Assembly: GCF_036002945.1 (NCBI RefSeq)
Contig: NZ_CP108529.1
Span: 7,807,001 to 7,871,000, forward strand
Direction of reading: 5' to 3'
DNA: 64,000 bases
From: Streptomyces sp. NBC_01224
GTDB taxonomy: Bacteria > Actinomycetota > Actinomycetes > Streptomycetales > Streptomycetaceae
Each line of letters opens with the position of its first letter. Position 1 is the first letter of the stretch. A program made the translations under genes and the position numbers. Shown piece after piece: positions 7,983 through 16,309 of this stretch. The notes beneath the pieces were generated by a model. It ran no database searches, was not told the origin of the DNA, and saw nothing but the letters and a program-made list of their open reading frames with translations.

Positions 7983-9287
7983 TCAGCCCTCCCGCGCAGC
8001 CGCGCACACGGCGCGGGAGATCCGCGCCACATCCTCGTCACCGGTCACATACGGCGGCATCGTATAGACGAGATCGCGGAACGGCCGCAGCCACACGCCC
8101 TCCCGTACCGCCGCCCGGGTCGCGGTCTCCATGTCCACCTCGTGATCGAGCTGTACGACGCCGACAGCGCCCAGCACCCGCACATCCCGTACCCCGGGCA
8201 GCTCCGCCGCCGGGGCGAGACCGTCCCGCAGTCCGCCGCCGATCCGCTCGACCTCTTTCTCCCAGTCCTGGCCGAGCAGCAGGTCGATGGAGGCGCACGC
8301 CACGGCGGAAGCGAGCGGATTGCCCATGAACGTGGGCCCGTGCGCCAGCACCGGCACCTCGCCGCGCGAGATGCCCTCCGCCACCCGCGAGGTGCACAGC
8401 GTCGCCGCCATCGTCAGATAGCCGCCGGTCAGCGCCTTGCCCACGCACATGACGTCGGGCGAGATCCCCGTATGCTCCGCGGCGAACAGCTTCCCCGTAC
8501 GGCCGAAACCGGTGGCGATCTCGTCGAACACCAGCAGCACGTCATGCGCATCGCACGCCTCGCGCAGCACCCGCAGATAGGCGGGGGAGTGAAACCGCAT
8601 CCCGCCCGCGCCCTGCACCACCGGCTCCACGATCACCGCGGCCAGCCGGTCGGCGTGCTCCGCGATCAGTTCCCACAAGTGCTGTACGTACGCGACATCC
8701 GGCTCCGCGTCGAAGCCGGCCGGCGGTTCGTCCGCGAAGATCTGCCGGGGCAGTACGCCCGACCACAGTTCGTGCATGCCACCTTCGGGGTCGCACACCG
8801 ACATCGGCTGCCAGGTGTCCCCGTGATAGCCGCCGCGCCAGGTCAGCAGCCGCTGCTTGGCCGGCCGCCCGACCGAGCGCCAGTACTGCAGACACATCTT
8901 CACCGCGACCTCGACCGACACCGACCCGGAGTCGGCGAGGAAGACATGCTGCAGCGGCTCCGGGGTGATCTCGACCAGCCGCGTGGCCAGCCGCACGGCG
9001 GGCTCATGGGTGAGTCCGCCGAACATCACATGACTCATCCGGTCGAGCTGACCGCGTGCCGCTTCATTGAGCACCGGATGGTTGTAGCCGTGCACCGCCG
9101 ACCACCAGGACGACATGCCGTCGACCAATTCGTGCTGCCCGTGGGCCGGTTCGGCGAGCCGGATCCGTACCCCGGACGCGGACTCCACGACCAGCGGCTC
9201 CTGACGCCCCGGCATCGGGCCGTACGGATGCCAGACGTGGGCCCGGTCCAGGGACCGCAGTTCGGCCGGGGAGAGGGCCTCAGGCAT
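7983..9287 (-). CDS. bioA: adenosylmethionine-8-amino-7-oxononanoate aminotransferase
   Basis: BioA is the PLP enzyme that moves the amino group of S-adenosylmethionine onto 8-amino-7-oxononanoate. The 434-residue protein begins with HVWHPYGPMP, the family's N-terminal signature. It shows VFDEIATGFGRTG and the PLP lysine in GKALTGGYL. The ATG at 9287 sits inside the last codons of bioB (8-nt overlap), which indicates translational coupling; bioD follows with a 1-nt gap. Length and all expected motifs agree with a functional enzyme. Confidence 0.96.
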   Translation of the reverse strand: MPEALSPAELRSLDRAHVWHPYGPMPGRQEPLVVESASGVRIRLAEPAHGQHELVDGMSSWWSAVHGYNHPVLNEAARGQLDRMSHVMFGGLTHEPAVRLATRLVEITPEPLQHVFLADSGSVSVEVAVKMCLQYWRSVGRPAKQRLLTWRGGYHGDTWQPMSVCDPEGGMHELWSGVLPRQIFADEPPAGFDAEPDVAYVQHLWELIAEHADRLAAVIVEPVVQGAGGMRFHSPAYLRVLREACDAHDVLLVFDEIATGFGRTGKLFAAEHTGISPDVMCVGKALTGGYLTMAATLCTSRVAEGISRGEVPVLAHGPTFMGNPLASAVACASIDLLLGQDWEKEVERIGGGLRDGLAPAAELPGVRDVRVLGAVGVVQLDHEVDMETATRAAVREGVWLRPFRDLVYTMPPYVTGDEDVARISRAVCAAAREG

Positions 9288-10446
9288 TGGGGGCGAGATC
9301 CGTACCCGCGCCGCGACGGCGGACTGCCACCAGATCCGTGCGTGCAGCCGGAATCTCGCTGGGCTCGGACGCGGCTTCTGTGGGCGCGTCGCCGCAGGGT
9401 GAGCATCCCCCGTCATGCGAACCGCAGCCGCCACCCGCCTGGGCGCGGTGCGCAGGCAACGTCGTCGTTCCCGCTCCCTCCACCTCGAAACCGGCGTCCG
9501 CGATCATGTCCAGATCCGCCTGCCCCGCCTGTCCCTCACTGGTGAGGTAGTCGCCCAGGAAGATCGAGTTGACCAGGTGCAGCGCGAGCGGCTGCATCGA
9601 GCGCAGATGCACCTCGCGCCCGCCCGCGAGCCGCACCTCCACGTCCGGGCAGAGGAACCTGACCATCGCCAGAATGCGCAGACACCGCTGCGGGGTGAGG
9701 TTCCACTCCTTGGCCAGCGGAGTGCCCTCGAACGGGATCAGGAAGTTCACCGGCACCGAGTCCGGGTCGAGCTCGCGCAGCGAGAAGACGACATCGACCA
9801 GATCGGCGTCGCTCTCACCCATCCCGGCGATCAGCCCGGAGCACGCCGAGAGCCCGGCGGCCTGCGCCTGCTGCACGGTCTCCACCCGGTCCGCATAGGT
9901 GTGGGTGGTGGTGATGTCCCCGTACGTCCCCTCGGACGTGTTGAGGTTGTGGTTGTACGCGTCGGCGCCCGCCGACCGCAGCCGGTCGGCCTGTCCGTCG
10001 GAGAGCAGACCGAGGCAGGCGCACACCTCGACGGCCTCGTGTCGCTCCTTGATCGCCTCGATGGTCTCCGACACCCGGTCGACATCCCGGTCCGTCGGAC
10101 CGCGACCGCTGGCCACCAGACACACCCGCTTGGCGCCACCCGCCACCCCGGCGGCGGCGGCCTTCGACGCCTCGTCCGGTTTCAGCCAGGTGTACTTGAG
10201 GATCTCGGCCTTCGAGCCGAGTCGCTGCGAGCAGTACGAGCAGTCCTCGGGGCAGAGCCCGGACTTGAGATTGACCAGATAGTTCAGCTTCACGCGCCGC
10301 CCGAACCACTGGCGGCGCACCTTTCCGGCCGCGGCCACCACTTCGAGCAGGTCGTCGTCGGAGGTCGCCAGTACGGCGAGGGCTTCTTCGCGGGTCGGCA
10401 GTTCGCGCCGCAGTCCCTTGTCCACTAGCGTGTTCAGGAGGTCCAT
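9280..10446 (-). CDS. bioB: biotin synthase (radical SAM)
   Basis: BioB inserts sulfur into dethiobiotin using a radical-SAM [4Fe-4S] cluster and an auxiliary iron-sulfur cluster. The cluster-binding motif CPEDCSYCSQ is present near residue 65, preceded by NLKSGL. Later conserved pieces include YNHNLNTS, GLIAGMGE and AGGREVHLR. At 388 residues it is longer than the common 320-350 because of a roughly 50-residue C-terminal tail with several Cys and His residues (GGCGSHDGGCSPCG), as in other actinomycete BioB proteins. It is the first gene of the bioBAD operon and is divergent from bioF. Confidence 0.96.
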   Translation of the reverse strand: MDLLNTLVDKGLRRELPTREEALAVLATSDDDLLEVVAAAGKVRRQWFGRRVKLNYLVNLKSGLCPEDCSYCSQRLGSKAEILKYTWLKPDEASKAAAAGVAGGAKRVCLVASGRGPTDRDVDRVSETIEAIKERHEAVEVCACLGLLSDGQADRLRSAGADAYNHNLNTSEGTYGDITTTHTYADRVETVQQAQAAGLSACSGLIAGMGESDADLVDVVFSLRELDPDSVPVNFLIPFEGTPLAKEWNLTPQRCLRILAMVRFLCPDVEVRLAGGREVHLRSMQPLALHLVNSIFLGDYLTSEGQAGQADLDMIADAGFEVEGAGTTTLPAHRAQAGGGCGSHDGGCSPCGDAPTEAASEPSEIPAARTDLVAVRRRGAGTDLAPNA

Positions 10447-10512
10447 GGCGTTGATCCTGGCCTACGGCACCGCCCGCAGCCAAGGAGGAACCGGACAACA
10501 GAGCCCGTCTGG

Positions 10513-10532
10513 GGTGTGTGTATTGCCACACC
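10513..10532. promoter_or_regulatory. inverted repeat in the bioB-bioF intergenic region
   Basis: GGTGTG (10513-10518) and CACACC (10527-10532) form a perfect six-base inverted repeat with an eight-base spacer. It lies midway in the 142-bp gap between the divergent biotin operons. It is the only clear dyad there, and could bind a biotin-responsive repressor. It does not match the E. coli BirA operator. Confidence 0.35.
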
Positions 10533-10588
10533 ATGACCTGCTGCGCTCCCGGTTAGGGTCTGTGAGCTGCCTACAAAAGGGACCGCTC

Positions 10589-11731
10589 ATGCCCTTCGCC
10601 CCGTTCGACTGGATCGACGACGAGGCGCGCCGCCGCGCGGACGCCGGACTCGTCCGTACGCTCCGCCCTCGGCCCGCCGAACCGGAACTGCTGGACCTCG
10701 CGAGCAACGACTATCTGGGACTGACCCGGCATCCCGAGGTCACCGCCGCCGCGGCCGAGGCCGCGCGCAGGTGGGGAGCGGGGGCGACCGGATCGCGGCT
10801 CGTCACCGGCTCCACCGCATTGCACGCCGAACTCGAACGCGAGCTGGCCGATTTCTGCGGTTTCGAGGCGGCCCTGGTGCTGTCATCGGGCTACGTGGCC
10901 AATCTCGCCGCCCTCACCGCGCTCACCGGCCGCGGCTCGCTGATCGTCTCCGACGCGGGCAACCACGCTTCGATCGTGGACGGTTGCCGGCTCTCCCGGG
11001 CCGAGACCGCCGTCGTACCGCATGCCGATCCCGATGCCGTGCGCAAGGCCCTGCAGGCACACGGGGGACGCGCGCTGACGGTCACCGACTCGGTCTTCTC
11101 GGTCGACGGCGACGCCGCGCCGCTGCCCGAACTGGCCGACGCCTGCCGGGCGGAGGGTGCCGCGCTGCTCGTCGACGACGCGCACGGCCTCGGAGTGCTG
11201 GGCGAAGGCGGCCGGGGTGCGCTCGCCGCCGCCGGTCTCGCGGGCGGCGAGGGAATCGTCACCACGCTCACCCTCTCCAAGTCCCTGGGCAGCCAGGGCG
11301 GGGCGGTCCTCGGTCCGGCCCGAGCCATCGAACACCTGGTCAATACGGCCCGTACGTTCATCTTCGACACAGGCCTCGCACCGGCCGCGGCGGGCGCCGC
11401 TCTCGGGAGCCTGCGGCTGATCCGTCGCGAGCCGGAACGCGCCGGCAGGGCCCGTGCGGTCGCCACCGCTCTGTACGAGCGGCTGACCGGGGCCGGTCTG
11501 ACCGCCGTTCGCCCCGACGCGGCCGTGGTCTCGGTGCGGGCACCCTCGGCGGACGCGGCGGTGCGCTGGGCAGCCGACTGCCGCGCCGCGGGAATCGCGG
11601 TGGGATGCTTCCGGCCGCCATCGGTACCGGACGGTGTCTCCCGGCTGCGGCTGACAGCGCGAGCCGATCTGACCCAGGAGCAGATCGCCACCGCCGTGGC
11701 GATCGTACGGCGGACCGCTCCCGTCAGCTGA
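10589..11731 (+). CDS. bioF: 8-amino-7-oxononanoate synthase
   Basis: BioF condenses pimeloyl-thioester with alanine, using PLP, to make 8-amino-7-oxononanoate, the step before BioA. The 380-residue protein shows SNDYLGLTRHPEV, GSRLVTGST, the aspartate strand VDDAHGLGVLGE, and the PLP lysine in TLSKSLGSQGG. The ATG at 10589 follows AAAAGGGA with suitable spacing. It is transcribed away from bioBAD. Its last 8 bases overlap the end of the convergent DUF397 gene. With the operon opposite, the final four steps of biotin synthesis are complete. Confidence 0.95.
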   Translation: MPFAPFDWIDDEARRRADAGLVRTLRPRPAEPELLDLASNDYLGLTRHPEVTAAAAEAARRWGAGATGSRLVTGSTALHAELERELADFCGFEAALVLSSGYVANLAALTALTGRGSLIVSDAGNHASIVDGCRLSRAETAVVPHADPDAVRKALQAHGGRALTVTDSVFSVDGDAAPLPELADACRAEGAALLVDDAHGLGVLGEGGRGALAAAGLAGGEGIVTTLTLSKSLGSQGGAVLGPARAIEHLVNTARTFIFDTGLAPAAAGAALGSLRLIRREPERAGRARAVATALYERLTGAGLTAVRPDAAVVSVRAPSADAAVRWAADCRAAGIAVGCFRPPSVPDGVSRLRLTARADLTQEQIATAVAIVRRTAPVS

Positions 11732-11930
11732 CCGAACCCCGGTGCAGGCCGGAGACGAAAGATGTCCAGGCCACCGCGGAGAACCGCAGTGGTGGCCTGG
11801 ACACATCCTTGGAGTCCCGCACGGCCAGCCGCCCGTCTCCGAACGGCACGGCCTCCACGCAGTTGTTCATACCCGTGCTGCGGCTGCTGCGCCGCCACCG
11901 TAACTCGTGTTGTGCAAGGCAATCCGACAT
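11724..11930 (-). CDS. DUF397 small protein, WhiJ-locus partner
   Basis: This 68-residue DUF397 protein has the family signature WRRSSRSTGMNNCVEAV, then LAVRDSKD, and ends with WTSFVSGLHRG. DUF397 proteins accompany the XRE/Scr1-type regulators of Streptomyces WhiJ and AbaA-like loci and are thought to modulate them by direct contact. The gene lies 24 bp downstream of the regulator on the same strand, which supports co-expression. Its biochemical function is unproven. Confidence 0.92.
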   Translation of the reverse strand: MSDCLAQHELRWRRSSRSTGMNNCVEAVPFGDGRLAVRDSKDVSRPPLRFSAVAWTSFVSGLHRGSVS

Positions 11931-11954
11931 GAGCCCCCCTCGGGCAGTCCAGGG

Positions 11955-12815
11955 TCACCGACCGTCGCGGTCGATCGCGGCGATGAGGTCCAACGAGTGC
12001 TCCGGCGACAGCGCGTGCGCCTGCATCGTGCGGAAGGCCGAGCTGTACGCCTCAAGGTCTTCTTTCCGCTCCAGATAGAGGCTACTCGTCAAATGGTCGA
12101 GAACTACCACGTCCAGATCAGAAGTGTTCGGAAATGAGAAGATAACGAAAGGGCCGGTGAGGCCGACATAGCCACCGACCGAGAACGGCAGCAACTGAAG
12201 TTCCACATGGGGAAGTTGAGCCACGCGAGTCAGATGGCGCAGCTGGTTTCTCATCACCCGGCACCCGCCGACCTCGCGCCGGAGCACCGCCTCGTCGAGC
12301 ACCGCGCTCAGTCGCAGCGGCGGATCGGTCCGCAGCACCCCCTGCCGGGCGAGCCGCACCTCCACCAGCGAGTCCAGCTGGCCGGCGGGCAACCCGTCCA
12401 GCGAGGCCCGGGTCACCGCACGTGCGTAGTCGGCCGTCTGCAGGAGCCCCGGCACCACCGAGGTCTCCAGGGTCCGCGCGGTCCGCGCCTGGGACTCCAG
12501 ACTGATGAAGTCGCGGTACTGCGGCGGGATCAGACCGCGATAGGCATGCCACCACCCGGTGCCGCCACCGCCGGCCGAACCCGCCAGCGCCGCCAGGAGC
12601 GTCCGCAGCTGCGTGTCGTCCACGCCGTACGCGTCCAGCAGCCGGGTCACATCGGCCGGCCGCACCCCACTGACACCGGTCTCGATCCGGCTCACCTTCG
12701 ACTGGTGCCAGCCGAGGATCCGTGCGGCGTCCCGGCTCGTCAGTCCGGACGCATGGCGCAGGCTCCGGAGCTCCTCCCCGAGCTTGCGGCGCCTCACCGC
12801 AGGGCCGTTCTGCAT
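11955..12815 (-). CDS. XRE-family regulator of the WhiJ/Scr1 type (HTH plus DUF5753)
   Basis: This 286-residue DNA-binding protein has an N-terminal helix-turn-helix of the lambda-repressor/XRE type (residues about 15-70, with TSRDAARILGWHQSKVSRIETG). The rest is a DUF5753 domain (RDFISLESQARTARTLETSV, VPGLLQTADYARAV). The family includes WhiJ and related developmental regulators. With the DUF397 gene downstream and an anti-sigma-like ATPase divergent on the other side, the locus has the standard three-part WhiJ arrangement. The target and signal are unknown. The AT-rich repeat upstream is the natural candidate for its binding site. Confidence 0.93.
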   Translation of the reverse strand: MQNGPAVRRRKLGEELRSLRHASGLTSRDAARILGWHQSKVSRIETGVSGVRPADVTRLLDAYGVDDTQLRTLLAALAGSAGGGGTGWWHAYRGLIPPQYRDFISLESQARTARTLETSVVPGLLQTADYARAVTRASLDGLPAGQLDSLVEVRLARQGVLRTDPPLRLSAVLDEAVLRREVGGCRVMRNQLRHLTRVAQLPHVELQLLPFSVGGYVGLTGPFVIFSFPNTSDLDVVVLDHLTSSLYLERKEDLEAYSSAFRTMQAHALSPEHSLDLIAAIDRDGR

Positions 12816-12901
12816 CTTCGGCCTCCCTCCCTCTTCTGCCGAGCGGACAGTGTGACGCCCGCATACGGTCTTGCGTGGCAGGGTTCACCGCATTGAGCGA
12901 C

Positions 12902-12917
12902 AGATATATGCATATCT
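12902..12917. promoter_or_regulatory. AT-rich inverted repeat between WhiJ-like regulator and ATPase gene
   Basis: AGATAT and ATATCT arms (12902-12907 and 12912-12917) flank ATGC, and the centre is itself the palindrome ATATGCATAT. Such an AT-rich dyad stands out in this GC-rich sequence. It lies in the divergent gap between the XRE gene (start 12815) and the ATPase gene (start 13020). It is a likely operator for the XRE protein. Confidence 0.5.
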
Positions 12918-13019
12918 TGGTGGATCGCCGTCACAGAGGGCAGCATCAGTGGCAATCTGGCGCGAAGCACAACCGGGACCGGTCGCGGGTCGGTCCAAGT
13001 GGGAAAGGGACGGCTCGCC

Positions 13020-13451
13020 ATGGCAGACCATCAGGAAGCAAGCGTCACTCTGCCGAGCGATCCGGTCTCGGTCTCGTCGGCCCGGAGATACGTGGCAAGG
13101 GTGCTGACCGAATGGGGTCTGGCCATCGACACGGAGTTCGCCGACAGTATCCGACTCATCGTCTCGGAACTCGCGACCAACGCCGTCCAGCACACCTTCG
13201 GACAGTCGCCCACCTTCACCGTGGACCTGAGGCTGGAGCGGGAGGAACAGCTGCATCTGGGTGTGACGGACAGTCACCCGCGTCGGCCCCGGCGGCTGCC
13301 CGCCGCCGTTCAGCAGGACAACGGACGCGGCATGGTGATCATTCGCTGTCTGGCCAAGGAGTGCGGTGGCCGGCTCACCGTCACCCCCACCGCCGACGGC
13401 GGCAAGACGGTCTGGATCGCGCTCCCGTGGAGCATCCCCGTGCAGAGCTGA
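13020..13451 (+). CDS. ATP-binding protein, RsbW/SpoIIAB-like anti-sigma kinase fold
   Basis: This 143-residue GHKL (HATPase_c) protein belongs to the anti-sigma-factor-like kinases abundant in Streptomyces. The N box reads ELATNAVQHTF, the G1 aspartate is in VTDSHPRRP, and the G2 box is DNGRGMVII. The ATG at 13020 is preceded by GGGAAAGGGA with good spacing; an in-frame GTG lies 21 nt upstream. It is divergent from the WhiJ-like regulator, the usual third member of these loci. Its partner protein cannot be told from sequence. Confidence 0.9.
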   Translation: MADHQEASVTLPSDPVSVSSARRYVARVLTEWGLAIDTEFADSIRLIVSELATNAVQHTFGQSPTFTVDLRLEREEQLHLGVTDSHPRRPRRLPAAVQQDNGRGMVIIRCLAKECGGRLTVTPTADGGKTVWIALPWSIPVQS

Positions 13452-13494
13452 CCGACCCTTCGATCCGCCGCCTCCCTGTCTCCCGATCGCATGA

Positions 13495-14433
13495 TCACCC
13501 GCCCTCGCCGCCCGGCCGCTGCGCCGAGGCCGCCCGCCCGAACCCACTGCGCAACAGCGCCTGGAGAGTTGCCGCCGCGGCGCTCGCCCGGTCACCGCGG
13601 TGCACCATCGAGATCGTCCGCCGGAACGAGGCGGGTTCCAGCCGCCGCACGGACAACGGTGTCGACGACATCGCGGCAACCATCTCCGGTACGACCGCCA
13701 TTCCGATGCCCGCGCTGACCAGCGCACACACCAGCGCATAGCCGGGCGACTCGCAGACCACGGCGGGTGTTGCCCCTGCTTCGGCCAACGCCTGCTCCAC
13801 CCCGCGGCGCGGTGGATGCGTCGGCGCGCTGCTGATCAGCGGCCGCCCCGCCAGTTCCGTCACCGGCAGTCTCCCGGTGGCTTCGGACAGCATCTGCCCG
13901 ACCGCCGTGATCAGGACCAGTTCCTCGACCAGCAGCGGTTCGGCGAATACCCCGGAGGGCCAGGCCGCTGCGGCAGCCGGCTCGTACACATGGGTCAGCG
14001 CAAGATCGACGTCGCCGGCGGCCACAGCTGCGACTCCGTCCGGCGGCTCATACTCGGTGACCGCCAGCTCCACATCCGGGTGGGCGCGACGGAAGGCGCT
14101 CAACACCGGCGGCAACAGATGGATGCCCGCGGTGGTGAACGTGCCGACCCGGAGGCGTCCGCCGGAGAGTCCGGAGAGACGGGCCAGTTCGTGGCGGGCC
14201 AGGTCCATCTCGTCGAGGATCCGCCGTGCGCGTCCGACCAGCAGCTCACCGGCGGCCGTGAGGCGGGCCCCTCGGTGGTGGCGCACCAGCAGTGCGGCGC
14301 CCGCCTCCCGCTCCAGCTTGGCGATCTGCTGGGAGAGCGCGGGCGCGGTGTAGCCGAGTCGGGCGGCGGCCCGGGTGATCGATCCGGCCTCCGCGACTGC
14401 CACCAGCGCCGCGAGCCGTGTCGGGTCGTACAT
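13495..14433 (-). CDS. LysR-family transcriptional regulator
   Basis: This 312-residue LysR regulator has the winged helix at residues 1-65 (AVAEAGSITRAAARLGYTAP, ALSQQIAKLE), followed by a two-lobed effector-binding domain (GRLRVGTFTTAGIHLLPPVL). It is divergent from a LysE-type exporter with only 72 bp between the starts. This is the classical layout in which a LysR protein senses the exported compound and activates the transporter. The effector is not evident. Confidence 0.93.
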   Translation of the reverse strand: MYDPTRLAALVAVAEAGSITRAAARLGYTAPALSQQIAKLEREAGAALLVRHHRGARLTAAGELLVGRARRILDEMDLARHELARLSGLSGGRLRVGTFTTAGIHLLPPVLSAFRRAHPDVELAVTEYEPPDGVAAVAAGDVDLALTHVYEPAAAAAWPSGVFAEPLLVEELVLITAVGQMLSEATGRLPVTELAGRPLISSAPTHPPRRGVEQALAEAGATPAVVCESPGYALVCALVSAGIGMAVVPEMVAAMSSTPLSVRRLEPASFRRTISMVHRGDRASAAAATLQALLRSGFGRAASAQRPGGEGG

Positions 14434-14505
14434 TAAGTGTTCCTTTTGGCAGACCCAGAAGATTGCAAGTACACGCTAAAGGCTCTGCCGGGCCAGGGTG
14501 GACCC

Positions 14506-15141
14506 ATGGACGCACAATTGATCGCCTTCATCGGGGTCGCCGCTGGAATGGTCGCGCTGCCGGGCGCGGACTTCACCGTCGTCGTACGCAACGCGCTCGC
14601 CTCCCGGTCAGCGGGGGTGGCGACCGCGCTGGGTGTTGCCGGTGGACTCCTCGTGCACACCGCGCTGGCCGTCGCCGGGCTTGCCGCTGTGCTGGTGACG
14701 CTGCCCGTACTGTTCCGCACCGTTCAGCTGCTCGGCGGGGCCTACGTCCTCTACCTCGGCATCAGCGCCCTGTACGCGGCTCGGCGCCGCACCACGGGCA
14801 GGGCGGGTGAGGCCGAGGGGGAACCAGCAGGGCAGGGAACCGTACGAGCACTGCGCCAGGGCTTCCTCACCAACGCCCTGAATCCCAAGGCGCCGGTGCT
14901 CTTCCTGAGTCTGCTGCCGCAGTTCGTTCCCGACGGGCAGCCGCCGCTCCCGAGGACCTTGCTGCTCGCAATGATCGTGGTGCTGCTTGCGCTGATCTGG
15001 TTCCCCGCAGTGGCCCTCATGGTGGACCGACTGGGGCGGCGGCTGCGCCGGCCACGTACCGCCCGCGCCATCGAGGGCGGCAGCGGCGCGGCGCTCACCG
15101 GTCTGGGGTTGGTGCTGGTGTCCGGCCCCCTGCTGCACTGA
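14506..15141 (+). CDS. LysE/RhtB-family amino-acid exporter
   Basis: This 211-residue inner-membrane protein of the LysE/RhtB family exports amino acids or related compounds. It has about six hydrophobic helices, the N-terminal family pattern VALPGADFTVVVRNAL, and the hallmark QGFLTNALNPKAPVLFL near residue 120. The ATG at 14506 follows AGGGTGG by a short spacer. It is divergent from the LysR regulator, which probably controls it. A strong hairpin follows the gene. Confidence 0.92.
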   Translation: MDAQLIAFIGVAAGMVALPGADFTVVVRNALASRSAGVATALGVAGGLLVHTALAVAGLAAVLVTLPVLFRTVQLLGGAYVLYLGISALYAARRRTTGRAGEAEGEPAGQGTVRALRQGFLTNALNPKAPVLFLSLLPQFVPDGQPPLPRTLLLAMIVVLLALIWFPAVALMVDRLGRRLRRPRTARAIEGGSGAALTGLGLVLVSGPLLH

Positions 15142-15171
15142 GTAACGAGCGGGTCAGCGGCGGAGACCAGG

Positions 15172-15223
15172 GCCTGTCCGGTGGATCAGGACCGGGGGCA
15201 CGGGCCTGATCCACCGGACAGGC
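15172..15223. terminator. bidirectional terminator hairpin between LysE and NlpC genes
   Basis: Two perfectly complementary 19-base arms (15172-15190 and 15205-15223) surround a 14-base loop. The structure lies between the ends of two convergent genes, 30 bp after the LysE stop and 1 bp after the end of the NlpC gene, so it can serve both strands. No U-tract follows, which is usual in Streptomyces. Confidence 0.85.
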
Positions 15224-15224
15224 A

Positions 15225-15698
15225 TCAGCGGACCCGCCCGTAGTAGACGCTCTTCGTCCAGATCTTCTCCAGCCGGACCACCGCGCCGGTCCTCGGCGAG
15301 TGCCAGATCCTGCCCTTACCCGCGTAGATCCCCACGTGGTAGATGCTGCGGCCGTAATGGAAGAAGACCAGGTCGCCGCGTTGCCTGTGCGAGGCCGAGA
15401 TATGGCGGGTCTTGTTGTACTGCTGCTGGGCGGTGCGCGGGAGCTTCTTGCCCGCCTTTTTGAACGAATAGACCGTCAGACCCGAGCAGTCGAAGCGGTT
15501 GGGGCCGGTGGCCCCCCAACCGTATGGTGATCCCTTCTTCGACGCGGCGATGTTGAGTGCCTTCATCGAGAGGGTCGCTGCCTGGGCTTGAGGCGTGGCG
15601 CCCGGGGCAAGCAGGGTGCCGCCGACGGCGGCCAGTGTCAGAACCGAGGCCGTGCCGGCCCGGGCGAGCAGAGACGGGACATGAACCTGCGCAGCCAT
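15225..15698 (-). CDS. secreted NlpC/P60 peptidoglycan hydrolase
   Basis: This 157-residue exported cysteine peptidase of the NlpC/P60 family cleaves stem peptides of the cell wall. A signal peptide covers roughly residues 1-38, ending near PQAQA. The catalytic Cys is in RFDCSGLTVYSF and the catalytic His in SIYHVGIYAGKG, with a further His in RIWHSPR. The ATG at 15698 is favoured by GAAGG eight bases upstream; a TTG lies two codons earlier. The leader contains a c-di-AMP riboswitch, a known regulatory arrangement for wall hydrolases in Streptomyces. Confidence 0.92.
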   Translation of the reverse strand: MAAQVHVPSLLARAGTASVLTLAAVGGTLLAPGATPQAQAATLSMKALNIAASKKGSPYGWGATGPNRFDCSGLTVYSFKKAGKKLPRTAQQQYNKTRHISASHRQRGDLVFFHYGRSIYHVGIYAGKGRIWHSPRTGAVVRLEKIWTKSVYYGRVR

Positions 15699-15714
15699 GC
15701 GCAACCCTTCGTCA

Positions 15715-15877
15715 GCCGCCTGTGAAGGATGACCTGTCGGGTTCGGGCTGGCGAAGTTGCCCGGCCGCGCTCGGCGGCTTCACCCCGAGGGTCGACCGGT
15801 GTTCCGGTCGACCCGTTGTGCTCGGGTCCTCCACTCCTGCCGATCCACTTCTGTCGACCAGGCATCCGGACGGCGGC
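15715..15877 (-). ncRNA. ydaO/yuaA (c-di-AMP) riboswitch in NlpC leader
   Basis: Reading the minus strand, the closing stem pairs GCCGCC (15877-15872) with GGCGGC (15720-15715). Inside are the conserved ydaO pieces GAGGACCCGAGCACAACGGG, TCGGGGTGAAGCCGC, CGGGCAAC and GCCCGAACCCGACAGG, in the expected order. A variable GC-rich hairpin sits in the middle. The element ends 16 bases before the NlpC start codon. Riboswitches of this class switch wall-hydrolase expression off when c-di-AMP is high. Confidence 0.85.
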
Positions 15878-16194
15878 AGGACTCGGCGTCCGCCCGGACC
15901 GCCCCGCCGCGGTGGCGGGGGCTTGTCGTCCCAGGGATCTTGGCGCACCGACTGCCGGATTTCCGAGAGAAAACGACGATATGTGAGTCTCCTCATTAAT
16001 GATCCGTTTGGGTGGGGCCGATGATTCCGAAGACCGTGCAGGTCGCTCGGACCGGTCTCGTACCAGGGGTGGAAGGATGGATTCCGATCACTGCCCTCGC
16101 GAAAAACGCAAGTTGAGATGTCGCTCGCGAGGGGGAATCCCTACGCCGAACGAGCTAGGAATTTCGATGTGCCTGCCGGGCGTGTCGCGCGGGG

Positions 16195-16308
16195 GAGTTG
16201 AGCGACGTCCGTCGGAGTCGCGGGTGGAGTGAGTTGAGCAAACCCCGTCGGAGGTGAGGGCAGGGGGAGTTGGCCGGACCCGGCCGGGGCCGGAGACGAA
16301 GTGGGCTG
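16195..16308. repeat. 36-bp imperfect tandem repeat, about three copies
   Basis: The hexamer GAGTTG recurs at 16195, 16231 and 16267, exactly 36 bp apart, with diverging sequence between and a decayed fourth unit near 16303. Read on the minus strand in one open frame it gives 12-residue units (QLPLPSPPTGFA, QLTPPATPTDVA). The 600 bp from 15705 to 16309 otherwise hold only the riboswitch; no gene is supported in 15878-16309. Confidence 0.6.
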
Positions 16309-16309
16309 C

